From the NCBI RefSeq assembly GCF_035610345.1, contig NZ_CP141213.1, positions 310,001 to 374,000 of the forward strand: a stretch of DNA of 64,000 nt, given 5' to 3'. The stretch comes from Sinorhizobium meliloti. GTDB lineage: Bacteria; Pseudomonadota; Alphaproteobacteria; Rhizobiales; Rhizobiaceae. This document shows positions 34,182 through 43,641 of the stretch, piece after piece. The notes under the pieces are model-generated. The model did not search any database. It was not told the origin of the DNA and saw only the letters and a list, made by a program, of their open reading frames with translations. How positions within the stretch are numbered: position 1 is the stretch's first letter; each line of letters starts with the position of its first letter. The position numbers and the translations under genes are program-made.

Positions 34182-35648
34182 ATGACGAATGAACAGCATG
34201 GGCGGCTCGCGGAACTGAATGCGAGGGTCAAACAGGACCTGGACTATCTCAATTACCCGCCTGCCAACTGGTCGAAGCCGGTCACGACGGCTGACGGACA
34301 GCCGGTGAGCGATGTCGTCATCATCGGCGGCGGCATGTGCGGCATGGTCGCCTGGCTTGCCCTGACCCGGGCAGGCATCGCCAATCTGCGCATCCTCGAC
34401 CGTGCCCCCAAGGGGCAGGAGGGTCCTTGGGTCACCTTTGCCCGCATGGAAACCCTGCGCTCGCCGAAGAACCTGCTGGGCCCGGCGCTCGGCATGGCCT
34501 CGCTCACCTTCCGCGCCTGGTACACCGCGTGCTTCGGTGAAGCAGCGTGGGAAACGCTGTTCCGCATTCCCCGCCCGATGTGGATGGACTATCTGAAATG
34601 GTACCGCGGGGTTCTGTCCATTCCCGTCGAGAACGACACGCATGTCACTCGCGTCCGCCCTCGCGAGGACGGTCTCCTGGAGCTGGAGATCGCCGGCGGC
34701 GGCAAGCCTTCCGTCGTCACGCGCAAGCTGGTTCTGGCCACGGGCCGCGAAGGCCTTGGTGAGCCGGTCGTTCCGGCTTTCGTCAAAGGCATGAAGCGCC
34801 ACGCGTCCTGGGCTCACTCCGCCGACGACGTCGATTTCGAGGCACTCAAGGGAAAGCGCGTCGTCGTCATCGGTGTCGGCGCATCCGCTGTCGACAATGC
34901 GGCCGAGGCGCTGGAGTCCGGCGCGGGCGAGGTCCGCCTGCTCGCGCGCCGCAAGGAGATGCCGACCGTCAATAAGCTGATGGGCATCGGCTCCTACGGG
35001 GTAACGGCGGGGTTTGCCAAAATCGATCCGGAGTGGCGCTGGCGGATCATGGACTATTCCGTCAAGCAGCAGACGCCGGCGCCGCACAATTCGACGCTGC
35101 GCGTCAGCCGCCATCCCAACGCCTTCTTCCACTTCGATTGCGCCATCGGCTCGATGCGGGAGGAAGGCGGCGAAGTGCTGATCACCACCACGAAGGGCCG
35201 CGTCTTCCGGACCGATTTCGTCATCCTCGGAACCGGTTTCACGGTCGATCCGCTCAGCCGCGACGAGTTCGCGCCCTATCAGGACCGGATCGCCTGCTGG
35301 GAGGACCGCTACACGCCGCCGGCCGGAGAAGAGAATTCAGACCTTGGCCGTTTCCCCTGGCTCGATGACGATTTCTCCTTCACCGAGAAGGAGCCCGGCA
35401 CCGCGTCATGGCTCAAGAACATCCACTGCTTCAACTATGGTGCCTCGATCAGCATCGGCAAGGTGAGCGGCGACATTCCGGCAATCAGCGAGGGCGCGCT
35501 CTGGCTGGCACGCGGGGTCGCCGCCTCGCTCTTCATCCGCGATATCGACTACCACTGGAAAGCCCTGCTCGCCTATGAGAAGCCCGAACTCGACGGCTCC
35601 GAATGGACCGACGCGGACGCGCCGCAGCCGGCACACAAAACTGCTTGA
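34182..35648 (+). CDS. FAD/NAD(P)-binding flavoprotein, monooxygenase-like
   Basis: A 488-residue flavoprotein. The FAD-binding motif VVIIGGGMCGMVAWLAL is near residues 46-62, and a second dinucleotide motif, RVVVIGVGASAVDNAAEAL, lies near 226-244, as in Class B flavin monooxygenases and related oxidoreductases. FVILGTGFTVDPLS resembles the late FMO motif. It sits directly behind an ABC importer and before two AhpD/CMD proteins, so it probably oxygenates or oxidises the imported compound. AGGAG lies 11 bases before the ATG. The substrate is unknown. Confidence 0.85.
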   Translation: MTNEQHGRLAELNARVKQDLDYLNYPPANWSKPVTTADGQPVSDVVIIGGGMCGMVAWLALTRAGIANLRILDRAPKGQEGPWVTFARMETLRSPKNLLGPALGMASLTFRAWYTACFGEAAWETLFRIPRPMWMDYLKWYRGVLSIPVENDTHVTRVRPREDGLLELEIAGGGKPSVVTRKLVLATGREGLGEPVVPAFVKGMKRHASWAHSADDVDFEALKGKRVVVIGVGASAVDNAAEALESGAGEVRLLARRKEMPTVNKLMGIGSYGVTAGFAKIDPEWRWRIMDYSVKQQTPAPHNSTLRVSRHPNAFFHFDCAIGSMREEGGEVLITTTKGRVFRTDFVILGTGFTVDPLSRDEFAPYQDRIACWEDRYTPPAGEENSDLGRFPWLDDDFSFTEKEPGTASWLKNIHCFNYGASISIGKVSGDIPAISEGALWLARGVAASLFIRDIDYHWKALLAYEKPELDGSEWTDADAPQPAHKTA

Positions 35649-35685
35649 ATTTCTCGATGACGATTGCCCAAGCTGAAGGATTACG

Positions 35686-36189
35686 ATGACCGTTTCCCCG
35701 AAAACAGATGTGATCGACGCCGTGCTCGGCCTGGATCCCTCCTCGCCCGTTCAGGCGCTGCGCGAGCGGCGCGAAAAGCTCAAGCATTTCACGCAAACCA
35801 GTCATGACGCGGCGCTTCTCCCCGCCGAACCAGGTAATTTCTCCTACGCCATGAGGGCGGCTCTCGCGGCGCGCATCGCCGGCCTCTGGAAAGCGGCAGA
35901 GCTCCAGGCCCATTACAAGGCGCAGCTCGAGGAGAAGGGATCGACAGCCGACCTTCGATCGATCGCCGATCCGTCCTTCAGGCCCGAGGGCGACAAGCGG
36001 CTCGCAACGATGCTTGCTCATGTCGATCTGGTGACGCTCAAGCCGAAGGAAGCGACGCGCGCGAATATCGAAGCGCTCTACGCCGTCGGTCTCGACGACC
36101 GCGATATCGTAACCCTCGCAGGTCTCATCGCCTTCGTGAACTATCAGGTGCTGGTCGTGGCCGGCCTCAAGATGCTGAGGGACAACTGA
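35686..36189 (+). CDS. CMD domain protein (Avi_7170-like)
   Basis: A 167-residue helical protein related to the carboxymuconolactone decarboxylase/AhpD group. It lacks the CxxC redox pair of AhpD; the C-terminal segment GLDDRDIVTLAGLIAFVNYQVLVVAG is the recognisable CMD helix pair. I recall a family named after Avi_7170 in which this protein partners with an Avi_7169-type peroxidase, and the next gene fits that partner. GAAGGA lies before the ATG. It may form a complex with its partner; function unproven. Confidence 0.75.
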   Translation: MTVSPKTDVIDAVLGLDPSSPVQALRERREKLKHFTQTSHDAALLPAEPGNFSYAMRAALAARIAGLWKAAELQAHYKAQLEEKGSTADLRSIADPSFRPEGDKRLATMLAHVDLVTLKPKEATRANIEALYAVGLDDRDIVTLAGLIAFVNYQVLVVAGLKMLRDN

Positions 36190-36190
36190 C

Positions 36191-36769
36191 ATGTCGGAAG
36201 CCGTACACGAATTCACCCTGGAGCCGCTCGATTGGCAGCCCTACGTCAAGCCAGTGAAGCTCGACGAGGCGACGCCGGAGCAGCTCGACGCTCTGAAAGT
36301 GACGCCCTCGAACACCAAGGTTTCGAACTATGTCCTGGTTCTGGCCAACGATGCCGAGATGCTCGCCGAACGTACGCCGCTCTTCAACGACATCATGTAC
36401 AGCGAAGGCGGGCTCCCGCGCGGCGGGCGCGAAATCGGCGCGCTGGCAGCTTCCTTCGTCAACCGCTGCATCTACTGCGCCTCGGTGCATGCCAACCGCT
36501 ACATCCAGCTGGAAAAGCGGCCGGAGGTGGTGGACGAAATCTACAGAAGCGGCCTCGACGCCGACCTGCCGGATTTCGAGCAGGCGCTCTTCAATTTCGG
36601 CGTGGATCTGACGGCGCACCCGGACAATGTCGGCGTCTACCAGTTCTACCACCTGCGCGAGATCGGGCTCGACGATCTGGAGATCCTCGACCTGATCCAT
36701 TCGATCGCAATCTTCGGCTGGGCGAACCGCCTGATGCATACGCTCGGCGAACCGCATCTGAAGGAGTGA
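36191..36769 (+). CDS. AhpD-like alkylhydroperoxidase domain protein (Avi_7169-like)
   Basis: A 192-residue protein with the AhpD active-site pattern: Glu81, Cys93 and Cys96 (CIYC) and His100 (ASVH). It should reduce peroxides or act in a thiol-dependent redox step. The gene begins one base after the CMD gene stop. Together with the flavoprotein upstream, a product peroxide or reactive oxidation intermediate may be its target. It is the last gene of the operon, and a convergent RpiR-family gene follows. Confidence 0.82.
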   Translation: MSEAVHEFTLEPLDWQPYVKPVKLDEATPEQLDALKVTPSNTKVSNYVLVLANDAEMLAERTPLFNDIMYSEGGLPRGGREIGALAASFVNRCIYCASVHANRYIQLEKRPEVVDEIYRSGLDADLPDFEQALFNFGVDLTAHPDNVGVYQFYHLREIGLDDLEILDLIHSIAIFGWANRLMHTLGEPHLKE

Positions 36770-36822
36770 GACGTTGGGCGTTGCGTAACGTAGAGGCCTT
36801 CAGCGCCGGCCTTCGTTCCGAA

Positions 36823-37749
36823 TCAACCGGTTTCGATGCCCATTTCTCCGATCAGCCTCTCCCGCGCGGCAAGGGCAGCGATGGCGCGTTCGCCCAATTC
36901 GCGAGCCACGAGATTGAGTAGCCCTTCGCAAAAGACGATATAGGCTCCCATGCTGTTGCTGAAGAAACTGCTGGCGTGCGGGATGAAGAAGGCGTGCCGG
37001 GCGGGGGGAACGAGCGGCGAAGAACGGCTGTCCGTTACTGCGATCACCTCCAGTCCGGCTTTTTCTGCCACCGCGGCCACTTCCGCCACGCTGCGGGTAT
37101 AGGGCGCGCAGCTCGCGACCAGAACCAGGTCTCCGGGAGAAAGCTGCGACAGCGCCTCCGCCTCGCCGAGACGCGGTGCGTCCAGCAAAGCGACGTCGCT
37201 GCGCAACATTCCGAGGCCGTAGACCATAAAGCTCGCGAAAGCATGGAACTGGCGTACCCCGTGCACGCGCACACGCGGCGCGGTCGCGAGCAACGCCGCC
37301 GCCCGCTTCAGCGTTTCGGCATCCGTCTGGCCGAGAAAGCCGTCGATATTCGCCTTCGTCTCCTGGCCGATGCGTTCGAGGACATGGACCTCTTCCCGCT
37401 CGCCGCGCGTGACCGACATCAGACGGCCAGCCTGGCGGCTGTAGAAGTAGCGCTCGTCATCGGCGATCGCCTGGCGGAAGACGCTCTGGAAATCGCTGAA
37501 GCCGGCATAGCCGAGCCGCTTGGCAAGCCTGGTAAGGGTCGAGGCGTTAACGCCCTGGCCGTCGGCGAGCTCGGATATGCTGCGCACCGCCGTCTGTTCG
37601 GGCGTATCGACCAGGCGTGCCAGCACGTCGAGCGCCTTGCTGCCGAGAGCGAGGTCGATTTCCTTGCGCCTGATCCTGAGCGTCAGGTCGCGCAGTTCCT
37701 CGATCGTGCCTGGCCGGGCGGATGCAGGGGGATCGGTGGGCGGTGCCAT
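36823..37749 (-). CDS. RpiR/MurR-family regulator with SIS domain (first copy)
   Basis: A 308-residue regulator. The N-terminal HTH_6 region includes VRSISELADGQGVNASTLTRLAKRLGYAGFSDFQ, followed by a SIS sugar-phosphate-type domain (VRVHGVRQFHAFASFMVYGL and LVLVASCAPYTRSVAEVAAVAEKAG). In this operon the effector need not be a sugar; many rhizobial RpiR proteins control amine and amino-acid genes. It follows the C45 hydrolase gene by 8 bases, at the end of a transporter operon it may autoregulate. Confidence 0.88.
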   Translation of the reverse strand: MAPPTDPPASARPGTIEELRDLTLRIRRKEIDLALGSKALDVLARLVDTPEQTAVRSISELADGQGVNASTLTRLAKRLGYAGFSDFQSVFRQAIADDERYFYSRQAGRLMSVTRGEREEVHVLERIGQETKANIDGFLGQTDAETLKRAAALLATAPRVRVHGVRQFHAFASFMVYGLGMLRSDVALLDAPRLGEAEALSQLSPGDLVLVASCAPYTRSVAEVAAVAEKAGLEVIAVTDSRSSPLVPPARHAFFIPHASSFFSNSMGAYIVFCEGLLNLVARELGERAIAALAARERLIGEMGIETG

Positions 37750-37757
37750 CGTGAACC

Positions 37758-38804
37758 TCAATCGAGCAGCGACCGCCTTTCCTCGAAGCGAAAGAGCGGT
37801 GCGGCATGCGCCCTGTCGTAGATTTCGCAGGCGATTCTGTCCATGTCGATGCGAAAGACCGCCGTCGCCAGCGTATTCTCGCCGTCCGGATCGTCGGGCT
37901 GTTCGCGATAGATCGGCAAGGCCGTCCGCTGCCGGTCCCAAAGGACCGCAAGAGGTTCGACGCCGGTCACGCCGCCGGCCAGAATTTCCTCTCCACGTTC
38001 CTGTCTGGAGCGGGAAGAGGCGGTGACGCGCTGGCGCTCCTCGCGCGTACCGTCGTGAATCAGATGGTTGGCGTGCACTTCGGGCGCATCGACCTGCCGG
38101 ATCGAACAGGCCGAATGGGTAAACTCGACGCTGGCGATGCCCCGATTTCCGGGCTGGGCCAGGGAAATATGGAAGGCGGCGGCGCGCTGCGAACTGCGCA
38201 GCATGTCGAGTGCCTCGCGGACCGTGCCGCAATCGAGCACGGCGCGGCATAGGACCATGCGCGGCATTCCTGGTCCTGTCTGGCGCGAGCGGATATTGTT
38301 GACGGCCATGGCGAGCCCGGCATCGTTGAGCGCGAATGTATGCCCCGGAAGCGAACCGGGATAGACGAAGCCGAAGAAGGCGCGGCCGCCTGCGGAAGCG
38401 ATACGGACAATGGCGCAGCCCGGACGAAGGCCCGGATCTCCGTCTTCGTTATGCGCCAGCGTGAGCCTCTGGTCGGGCAGCATGACGGTGGTGCATCCAT
38501 CGGGGGCGATCGCCCGGATATCGCCGCGGCAGTTCCAAGCAAAGACCTCGTCAAAGGGCAGTTCGAGGCCTTTTGCGAGACCGTGCAGTTCCTCGAAATA
38601 GCGGGGAAAGTGTGCTTCGACCAGTGCCCTCGCCGCGACAATGCGTTCATGGCCGGCGAAGGCGATCACACTCGCCCAGCCGTGTGTCCTGATCAGATGG
38701 TGGTGGACGATGTCGCGGCCATGGCGGCCAAGCGCAACGCCGGCCTCGAAGGGCGACCCGTCGATCTCGACCAGGGGCAGGCTGCTTGAAACCTCAATGG
38801 ACAT
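37758..38804 (-). CDS. C45-family peptidase/acyltransferase (isopenicillin N acyltransferase-like)
   Basis: A 348-residue Ntn-hydrolase precursor. The expected self-processing nucleophile is Cys104 in DGCTTV, with the LTLAHNEDGD and VYPGSLPGHTFALNDAGLAMAVN segments that mark the C45 family. After cleavage, Cys104 would become the N-terminal nucleophile of the beta chain. Such enzymes cleave or exchange N-acyl amide bonds. The ATG at 38804 overlaps the ATPase stop by 11 bases, indicating coupled translation; a GTG 15 bases earlier is possible. It is embedded in a polar amino-acid transporter operon, so an imported N-acyl amino compound is the likely substrate. Confidence 0.85.
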   Translation of the reverse strand: MSIEVSSSLPLVEIDGSPFEAGVALGRHGRDIVHHHLIRTHGWASVIAFAGHERIVAARALVEAHFPRYFEELHGLAKGLELPFDEVFAWNCRGDIRAIAPDGCTTVMLPDQRLTLAHNEDGDPGLRPGCAIVRIASAGGRAFFGFVYPGSLPGHTFALNDAGLAMAVNNIRSRQTGPGMPRMVLCRAVLDCGTVREALDMLRSSQRAAAFHISLAQPGNRGIASVEFTHSACSIRQVDAPEVHANHLIHDGTREERQRVTASSRSRQERGEEILAGGVTGVEPLAVLWDRQRTALPIYREQPDDPDGENTLATAVFRIDMDRIACEIYDRAHAAPLFRFEERRSLLD

Positions 38805-39522
38805 GCTGGAGAAACTCACGAAGACGCGGATTTTCGGGATTATCGAGAAGTTCGGTCGGATCGCCGTCGACGGAAATCTTGCCGCCCTCCATGAAGATCA
38901 GCCGGGAGCCTACCTGGCGTGCAAAGGCGATCTCATGCGTGACGACGATCATCGTCATGCCCTCCTCCGCAAGCGATTGCATCACCCGCAGAACCTCATG
39001 GCGCAGTTCGGGGTCGAGCGCGGAGGTCGGCTCGTCGAAGAGCATGAGTTTCGGCTTGACGGCCAGCGCTCGGGCGATGGCGACGCGCTGCTGCTGGCCC
39101 CCGGAGAGCTCGGAAGGATAGTGATGGCCGCGGTCGGCCAATCCTACTTTGGCAAGCAGCTCGCGGGCTTGCCCGATCGCCTCGGCCTTGCCGACGCCAC
39201 GCACGCGCCGCGGCCCGAAAGCGACGTTCGCGAGCGCCGTCATCTGTGGAAAAAGGTTGAATTGCTGAAATACCATACCGGCCTCCTGCCGGATGAGTCT
39301 CACCTTGGAGCGCCCTTCGCGCACGCTGATGCCGTCGACCACGAGGTCGCCCCCGTCGATCTCCTCGAGTGCATTGATGCAGCGCAGAAGGGTCGACTTG
39401 CCTGAGCCCGAAGGGCCGATGAGCACCACCACCTCACCGGCCTCGATGTTGAGGTCGACTTCCTTGAGCACGGTTACGTTGCCGAATGCCTTGGTGACGT
39501 TCCTGAATTCCACAATGCTCAT
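38794..39522 (-). CDS. Polar amino-acid ABC transporter ATP-binding protein
   Basis: A 242-residue GlnQ-type ATPase with Walker [11 protein letters not shown]-loop [12 protein letters not shown], signature [15 protein letters not shown], Walker [13 protein letters not shown] and switch VTHEIAFA. Its ATG overlaps the permease stop by four bases, and its stop overlaps the hydrolase start. Confidence 0.94.
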   Translation of the reverse strand: MSIVEFRNVTKAFGNVTVLKEVDLNIEAGEVVVLIGPSGSGKSTLLRCINALEEIDGGDLVVDGISVREGRSKVRLIRQEAGMVFQQFNLFPQMTALANVAFGPRRVRGVGKAEAIGQARELLAKVGLADRGHHYPSELSGGQQQRVAIARALAVKPKLMLFDEPTSALDPELRHEVLRVMQSLAEEGMTMIVVTHEIAFARQVGSRLIFMEGGKISVDGDPTELLDNPENPRLREFLQHVH

Positions 39523-40175
39523 AGGATGCGCATCCTCTTTTCCGTCACGCGCAGGATCAGGGTCAGCGTGCTCGTCATGATGAGGTAGAGAACGGCGACG
39601 GCGGACCAGATCTCGACTGCGCGGAAATTCGCCGCCATGATTTCCTGGCCCTGGCGGGTCAGCTCGCCGACACCGATGACGATGAATAGCGATGTGTCCT
39701 TGAGGCTGACGATGAACTGGTTGCCAAGCGGCGGGATCATTCGCCGGAAGGCGATCGGGCCGACAATGTAGGCGAGCACCTTCCAGACCGGTAAGCCGAG
39801 CGCCAGCCCCGCTTCCTTCAGTCCCTTGTTCACCGAGAGCAGCGAGCCGCGAACGATCTCGGCAATATAGGCGCCCGCATTGACAACGATCGCCGTCACC
39901 GCCGCGGTCATCGGATTGACGCGAAAATCCGCGAGCAGCGGCAGGGCGAAGTAGATGAACATCACCTGCACGACGATCGGCGTGCCCCTGATCACCTCGA
40001 CATAGGTAAAGGCGACGGCGTTCAGGATAGCGTTGCCATAGGCACGCATGAAGCCGGCGACGACACCGACGACCAGGCCGCCGACGAGGCCCGCCAGTGC
40101 TATCAGAATGGTCAGCCGTGCACCGCCCAGGAGAGCGGGCATGGCCTCTACGACCACAGACCAATCGAATTCCAT
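39519..40175 (-). CDS. Polar amino-acid ABC transporter permease
   Basis: A 218-residue His/Glu/Gln/Arg/opine-family permease. The conserved loop [38 protein letters not shown] is seen in the middle, and [17 protein letters not shown] precedes it. Five or so membrane spans are visible. A single permease probably works as a homodimer. It lies 159 bases after the binding-protein gene, a gap holding a strong stem-loop. Confidence 0.92.
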   Translation of the reverse strand: MEFDWSVVVEAMPALLGGARLTILIALAGLVGGLVVGVVAGFMRAYGNAILNAVAFTYVEVIRGTPIVVQVMFIYFALPLLADFRVNPMTAAVTAIVVNAGAYIAEIVRGSLLSVNKGLKEAGLALGLPVWKVLAYIVGPIAFRRMIPPLGNQFIVSLKDTSLFIVIGVGELTRQGQEIMAANFRAVEIWSAVAVLYLIMTSTLTLILRVTEKRMRIL

Positions 40176-40296
40176 TGAATTGCTCCGCTGCGTCGCGATC
40201 TGCCCCTGCGGCGATGGCGACGCTACCGATAGAGGTTATGGACGGCTGCAGTGGCAGCCGCCGCGGCTTCGTGGAAATGCTCTCGCCATTCCTGCG

Positions 40297-40322
40297 GGCG
40301 GGCTGGATCGTTCCGGCCCGCC
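40297..40322. other. Intercistronic stem-loop after polar amino-acid binding-protein gene
   Basis: A 10-bp stem, GGCGGGCTGG with CCGGCCCGCC (one T-G wobble), loop ATCGTT, 13 bases past the binding-protein stop on the minus strand. A smaller hairpin (GGCTGC/GCAGCC) follows in the same gap. No T-run. Confidence 0.68.
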
Positions 40323-40334
40323 TCGATGCGAAAC

Positions 40335-41081
40335 TCAGCTCTTCGGCTCGACGCCGAACCATTTCTTGTAGATTTCGGCGTAACGGCCATCGGCCTTCAA
40401 CTTGGCGAGCGCCTCATTGACCTTGGCGACGAGTTCGCTGCCTTTCGGGAAGCCGATGCCGTATTGGTGCGCCATCATCTGTTCGCCCACCGCCTTGACC
40501 TTGCCGCCGCCGGCAGTCGCCACGTAATAGAGGACGTTCGGCGTGTCGTGCATCGCGGCGTCGACGCGGCCGGTCTGCAGTTCGAGATAGGCGTTGTCGA
40601 TGTTCGGGAACTGGCGAAGCTCGGTCTCCGTGAAGTTCTCCTTTGCATAGTCGGTGGCCGACGTGCCGGTCTTCACGGCCAGCGTCTTACCCTTGAGGTC
40701 CGACGAACCGGCAATGGCGCTGTCGGCGGGCACCATCAGCATGAAGCCGCTGTCATAATAGCCATCAGAGAAGTCGATCACCTTCTTGCGTTCGTCCTTG
40801 ATGGTGATGCCGGCGAGGGCGGCATCGACCTGCTTCGTCTGCAGCGCCGGGATGATGCCGTTGAAGTCCATCGGCTGCAGCGTGTAGGTAACCCCGATCT
40901 CGCTCGCGATCGCGTCCCAGAGATCGATGTCGAAACCGACATATTTCTCGCCCTGCTTGAACTCGAAAGGCACGAAGGCCGTGTCGGTGGCTACGACCAG
41001 GTCCTCGGCAGCTGCCGGGCCGGAGAGCGAGAGTGCCGCGGCGAAAAAGCCCGCGAAGAAATGGCGAAGTCTGTTTCTCAT
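40335..41081 (-). CDS. Polar amino-acid ABC transporter substrate-binding protein
   Basis: A 248-residue GlnH/ArtJ-type periplasmic receptor. Signal peptide [21 protein letters not shown] ends near GPAAAEDL. Core motifs are [53 protein letters not shown] and [22 protein letters not shown]; the Arg after GITI is replaced by Lys, which may change carboxylate recognition. It is the first gene of the operon ending with the C45 hydrolase and RpiR genes. The ATG at 41081 starts the leader. Confidence 0.92.
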   Translation of the reverse strand: MRNRLRHFFAGFFAAALSLSGPAAAEDLVVATDTAFVPFEFKQGEKYVGFDIDLWDAIASEIGVTYTLQPMDFNGIIPALQTKQVDAALAGITIKDERKKVIDFSDGYYDSGFMLMVPADSAIAGSSDLKGKTLAVKTGTSATDYAKENFTETELRQFPNIDNAYLELQTGRVDAAMHDTPNVLYYVATAGGGKVKAVGEQMMAHQYGIGFPKGSELVAKVNEALAKLKADGRYAEIYKKWFGVEPKS

Positions 41082-41318
41082 GGTGGCGTTCCCCTGTTTT
41101 TGCATTCGGGCATCAGCGTTTTGCCGCCGGCGCCAGTGTGCAAATATAAAATGCTTTTGATGCTTTGTCGCCATGAAAATTTGCACCATCCGGATCTGTT
41201 TAGCGTCAGGGCTGAAAGAATGCAGCGAATAGTGGCCTGTTGCGAGGTCTGCGAAAGCAGTGCCCCTCTGGCCTGCCGACCAGAGGGCGCATTAATCTAT
41301 AGCTTTGGTCCGCTTGCC

Positions 41319-42662
41319 CTAACCGGCAGCTTCAGTGAGCGAGGCAATGGCCGCATCCACGGCATCGCCCAGGCGCGCCACGATCTGGTCGACGTCTTCC
41401 CGTCCAAGGATGAAGGGGGGCGCCAGGAGGACATGATCGCCGCGTTGCCCGTCGATCGTGCCGCCCATCGGATAGACCATCAGGCCCCGTGCCATGGCTT
41501 CCTTCTTGATCCGGGCATTGAGCTTCAGGCCGGGATCGAAAGGGGACTTCGTCGTCCTGTCTGCGACAAGCTCGACGGCACGGAAGAGGCCGCGGCCGCG
41601 AATGTCGCCGACGTGATGGTGATTGCCGAGCCGCTCGACCAGGCATCTTTCGAGATAGTCGCCCATCGATACGACGTTCTCGAGCAGCCCGTCGCGGCGG
41701 ATGACGTCCTGCACGGCAAGGCCGGCCGCCGCGGCCATCGGATGGCCCATATAGGTATGGCCGTGCTGGAAGAAGCCCGACCCCTCGGCAAATGCCCGGA
41801 AGATTGCGGAGGACAGCAGAACCGCGCCGACCGGCTGATAGCCGCCGCCGAGCCCCTTGGCGATGGTCATGAGATCCGGGATGACGCCGTCCTGTTCGCA
41901 GGCATGCAGAGTCCCGGTTCGGCCCATGCCGCACATCACTTCGTCGAGGATCAGCAGCACTCCGTATTTGTCGCAGATCGCCCGAACGCGCTTCAAATAG
42001 TCCGCGACGGGCGGCACCGCACCGGCCGTGGCGCCCACCACCGTCTCGGCGACGAAGGCGATCACCTGATCGGAGCCCAGGTCGAGGATCTTGGCCTCGA
42101 GTTGGGCCGCGGCACGCGCGGCATAGTCCGTATCGCTCTCGCCGGCTTGCTGCAGCCGGTAGGCGAAGCATGGATCGATGTGGTGGGTTTCGACGAGCAA
42201 CGGCCGGAATTGAGCGCGCCGCCACTCGTTGCCCCCGGCCGCCAATGCGCCAAGCGTATTGCCGTGATAGCTTTGACGCCGGGCGATGATGTGGCGGCGT
42301 TGCGGCTCGCCCTTCTCCACGAAGTATTGCCGAGCCATCTTCAGCGCCGCCTCGACGGCTTCCGATCCGCCGCTCACCAGGTAGACGTGATCGAGCCCGT
42401 CAGGTGCATCGGCAACAAGCCGGTCGGCAAGCCGTTCCGCGGCCTCGGTGGTGAAGAAGCCGGTATGGGCATAGGCCATACGGTCGAGCTGCGCATGGAG
42501 GGCGGCGAGCACATCCGGATGAGCGTGACCGAGGCAGGAGACGGCGGCCCCCCCGGAGGCGTCGATATAGGCCTTGCCCTCGGCATCGAAGAGCCGGATG
42601 CCTTCGCCGCGCACGGCGACCGGCAGTTTCGCATGAATGGCGCGGTGGAGAAGATGGGTCAT
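41319..42662 (-). CDS. Class III (omega-type) PLP-dependent aminotransferase
   Basis: A 447-residue fold-type I aminotransferase. Asp240 (LILDEVMCGMGRTG) and the PLP lysine Lys269 (MTIAKGLGGGYQPVGA) are in place; VSGGSEAVEAALKMARQY and RRQSYHGNTLGAL are family motifs. Members transaminate beta-alanine, omega-amino acids or polyamines with pyruvate or 2-oxoglutarate. The ATG overlaps the RpiR stop by four bases. Its neighbours are a beta-keto acid cleavage enzyme and an amino-acid transporter, which fits production of a beta-keto acid from a beta-amino acid. Confidence 0.9.
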   Translation of the reverse strand: MTHLLHRAIHAKLPVAVRGEGIRLFDAEGKAYIDASGGAAVSCLGHAHPDVLAALHAQLDRMAYAHTGFFTTEAAERLADRLVADAPDGLDHVYLVSGGSEAVEAALKMARQYFVEKGEPQRRHIIARRQSYHGNTLGALAAGGNEWRRAQFRPLLVETHHIDPCFAYRLQQAGESDTDYAARAAAQLEAKILDLGSDQVIAFVAETVVGATAGAVPPVADYLKRVRAICDKYGVLLILDEVMCGMGRTGTLHACEQDGVIPDLMTIAKGLGGGYQPVGAVLLSSAIFRAFAEGSGFFQHGHTYMGHPMAAAAGLAVQDVIRRDGLLENVVSMGDYLERCLVERLGNHHHVGDIRGRGLFRAVELVADRTTKSPFDPGLKLNARIKKEAMARGLMVYPMGGTIDGQRGDHVLLAPPFILGREDVDQIVARLGDAVDAAIASLTEAAG

Positions 42663-43549
42663 GGCGCTCTCTTGGAGTTGCGGGATTGGAGATGGGTGTT
42701 CAGCGCCGCGAGCTGTCCGTCGAAGCGCTTCAGAGCCGCGAGCGTGGCTTCGCCGCCCCGGCCTGCGATGAGCGCGCCGAGCACTTCGGCGACGGCGAAG
42801 GCCGGCGACATGGCGTGCAGGAAGGAAGGACTTTCGGTCGGCACCACGATGATCGTCTCGGCGATCTGCGCAAGCGGCGCCACTTCGCTGTCGGTCACCG
42901 CGACGACCGGTACGCCGTTGTCCCGAGCATATTCGGCAAGTTCGATCGTCGCCCGTGTATAGGGAAGAACGCTGGCCACGAGCAGCACGTCTGCACTCGT
43001 GGCACGGGCGACGGCATCCGCGCCGGTGCCGCCGATGCCCTCCAGCATCACGGATTTTTCGCCGACCAGCGAGAGGATATAGTGGAACTGCCAGGCGACC
43101 GCGTGGCTCGAGCGCAGCCCGAGGCAATAGACCCGCCGGGCATCGGCAATCCGCGTTGCCGCTGCAACGATGCGATCGAGCACCGCCGGTTCTGCGAGCC
43201 GCGAAACCTGCGTCCCGATGGTGCGCAACATATCGGCTGCGAGCGCATGGTCACCCCTGAGCTTCTGGCTTCGGGCCTGCTCGCCGGCCTTTCCGGCAAA
43301 TCCTGCATCACCCTCCCGCAGCGCCTCGGCATAGCGTTCGCGAATGGCATCGTAACCATCGAAGCCGAGCTGCTTGGCAAGGCGGGTCATCGTCGCGGGC
43401 TGCACCCCCGCCTGGCGCGCCTGCTCGCGCATGGAGAGAAGAGCGACGTCGCGAGGATGGTCGACGATATAGCGGGCCGCCGTCCGCAATTGCGACGAAA
43501 GGCCGTCGAATGCAGTGATGATCGCGTCGCTGAGCGGCCCCTTGTCCAT
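42659..43549 (-). CDS. RpiR/MurR-family regulator with SIS domain (second copy)
   Basis: A 296-residue regulator. HTH_6 region: LSMREQARQAGVQPATMTRLAKQLGFDGYDAIRERY; SIS domain: VYCLGLRSSHAVAWQFHYIL and LLVASVLPYTRATIELAEYARDNG. The latter motif closely resembles the first RpiR copy at 36823, so the two are probably related paralogues. It is divergent from the BKACE gene, and a palindrome lies between them. The aminotransferase gene is translationally coupled behind it. Confidence 0.88.
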   Translation of the reverse strand: MDKGPLSDAIITAFDGLSSQLRTAARYIVDHPRDVALLSMREQARQAGVQPATMTRLAKQLGFDGYDAIRERYAEALREGDAGFAGKAGEQARSQKLRGDHALAADMLRTIGTQVSRLAEPAVLDRIVAAATRIADARRVYCLGLRSSHAVAWQFHYILSLVGEKSVMLEGIGGTGADAVARATSADVLLVASVLPYTRATIELAEYARDNGVPVVAVTDSEVAPLAQIAETIIVVPTESPSFLHAMSPAFAVAEVLGALIAGRGGEATLAALKRFDGQLAALNTHLQSRNSKRAP

Positions 43550-43606
43550 GCTTCATTTAACAACGATCCCGTGACCATTGCAACGAATGTTTCAGTGTGC
43601 AATTTT

Positions 43607-43624
43607 ATGATTTCTGAAAATCAT
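43607..43624. promoter_or_regulatory. Candidate RpiR operator
   Basis: ATGATTT-CTGA-AAATCAT, perfect 7-bp arms, in the 92-base gap between the divergent RpiR and BKACE genes and 17 bases before the BKACE ATG. The core TTTCTGAAA resembles the TGAAA/TTTCA half-sites of RpiR-family operators. Confidence 0.6.
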
Positions 43625-43641
43625 AGCTCGATGGTGCCCAC

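Noticed and set aside
40251..42962. 903-codon plus-strand open frame opposite the binding-protein and aminotransferase genes
   Set aside because: Crosses two independent minus-strand genes and their promoter; no domain or ribosome site.
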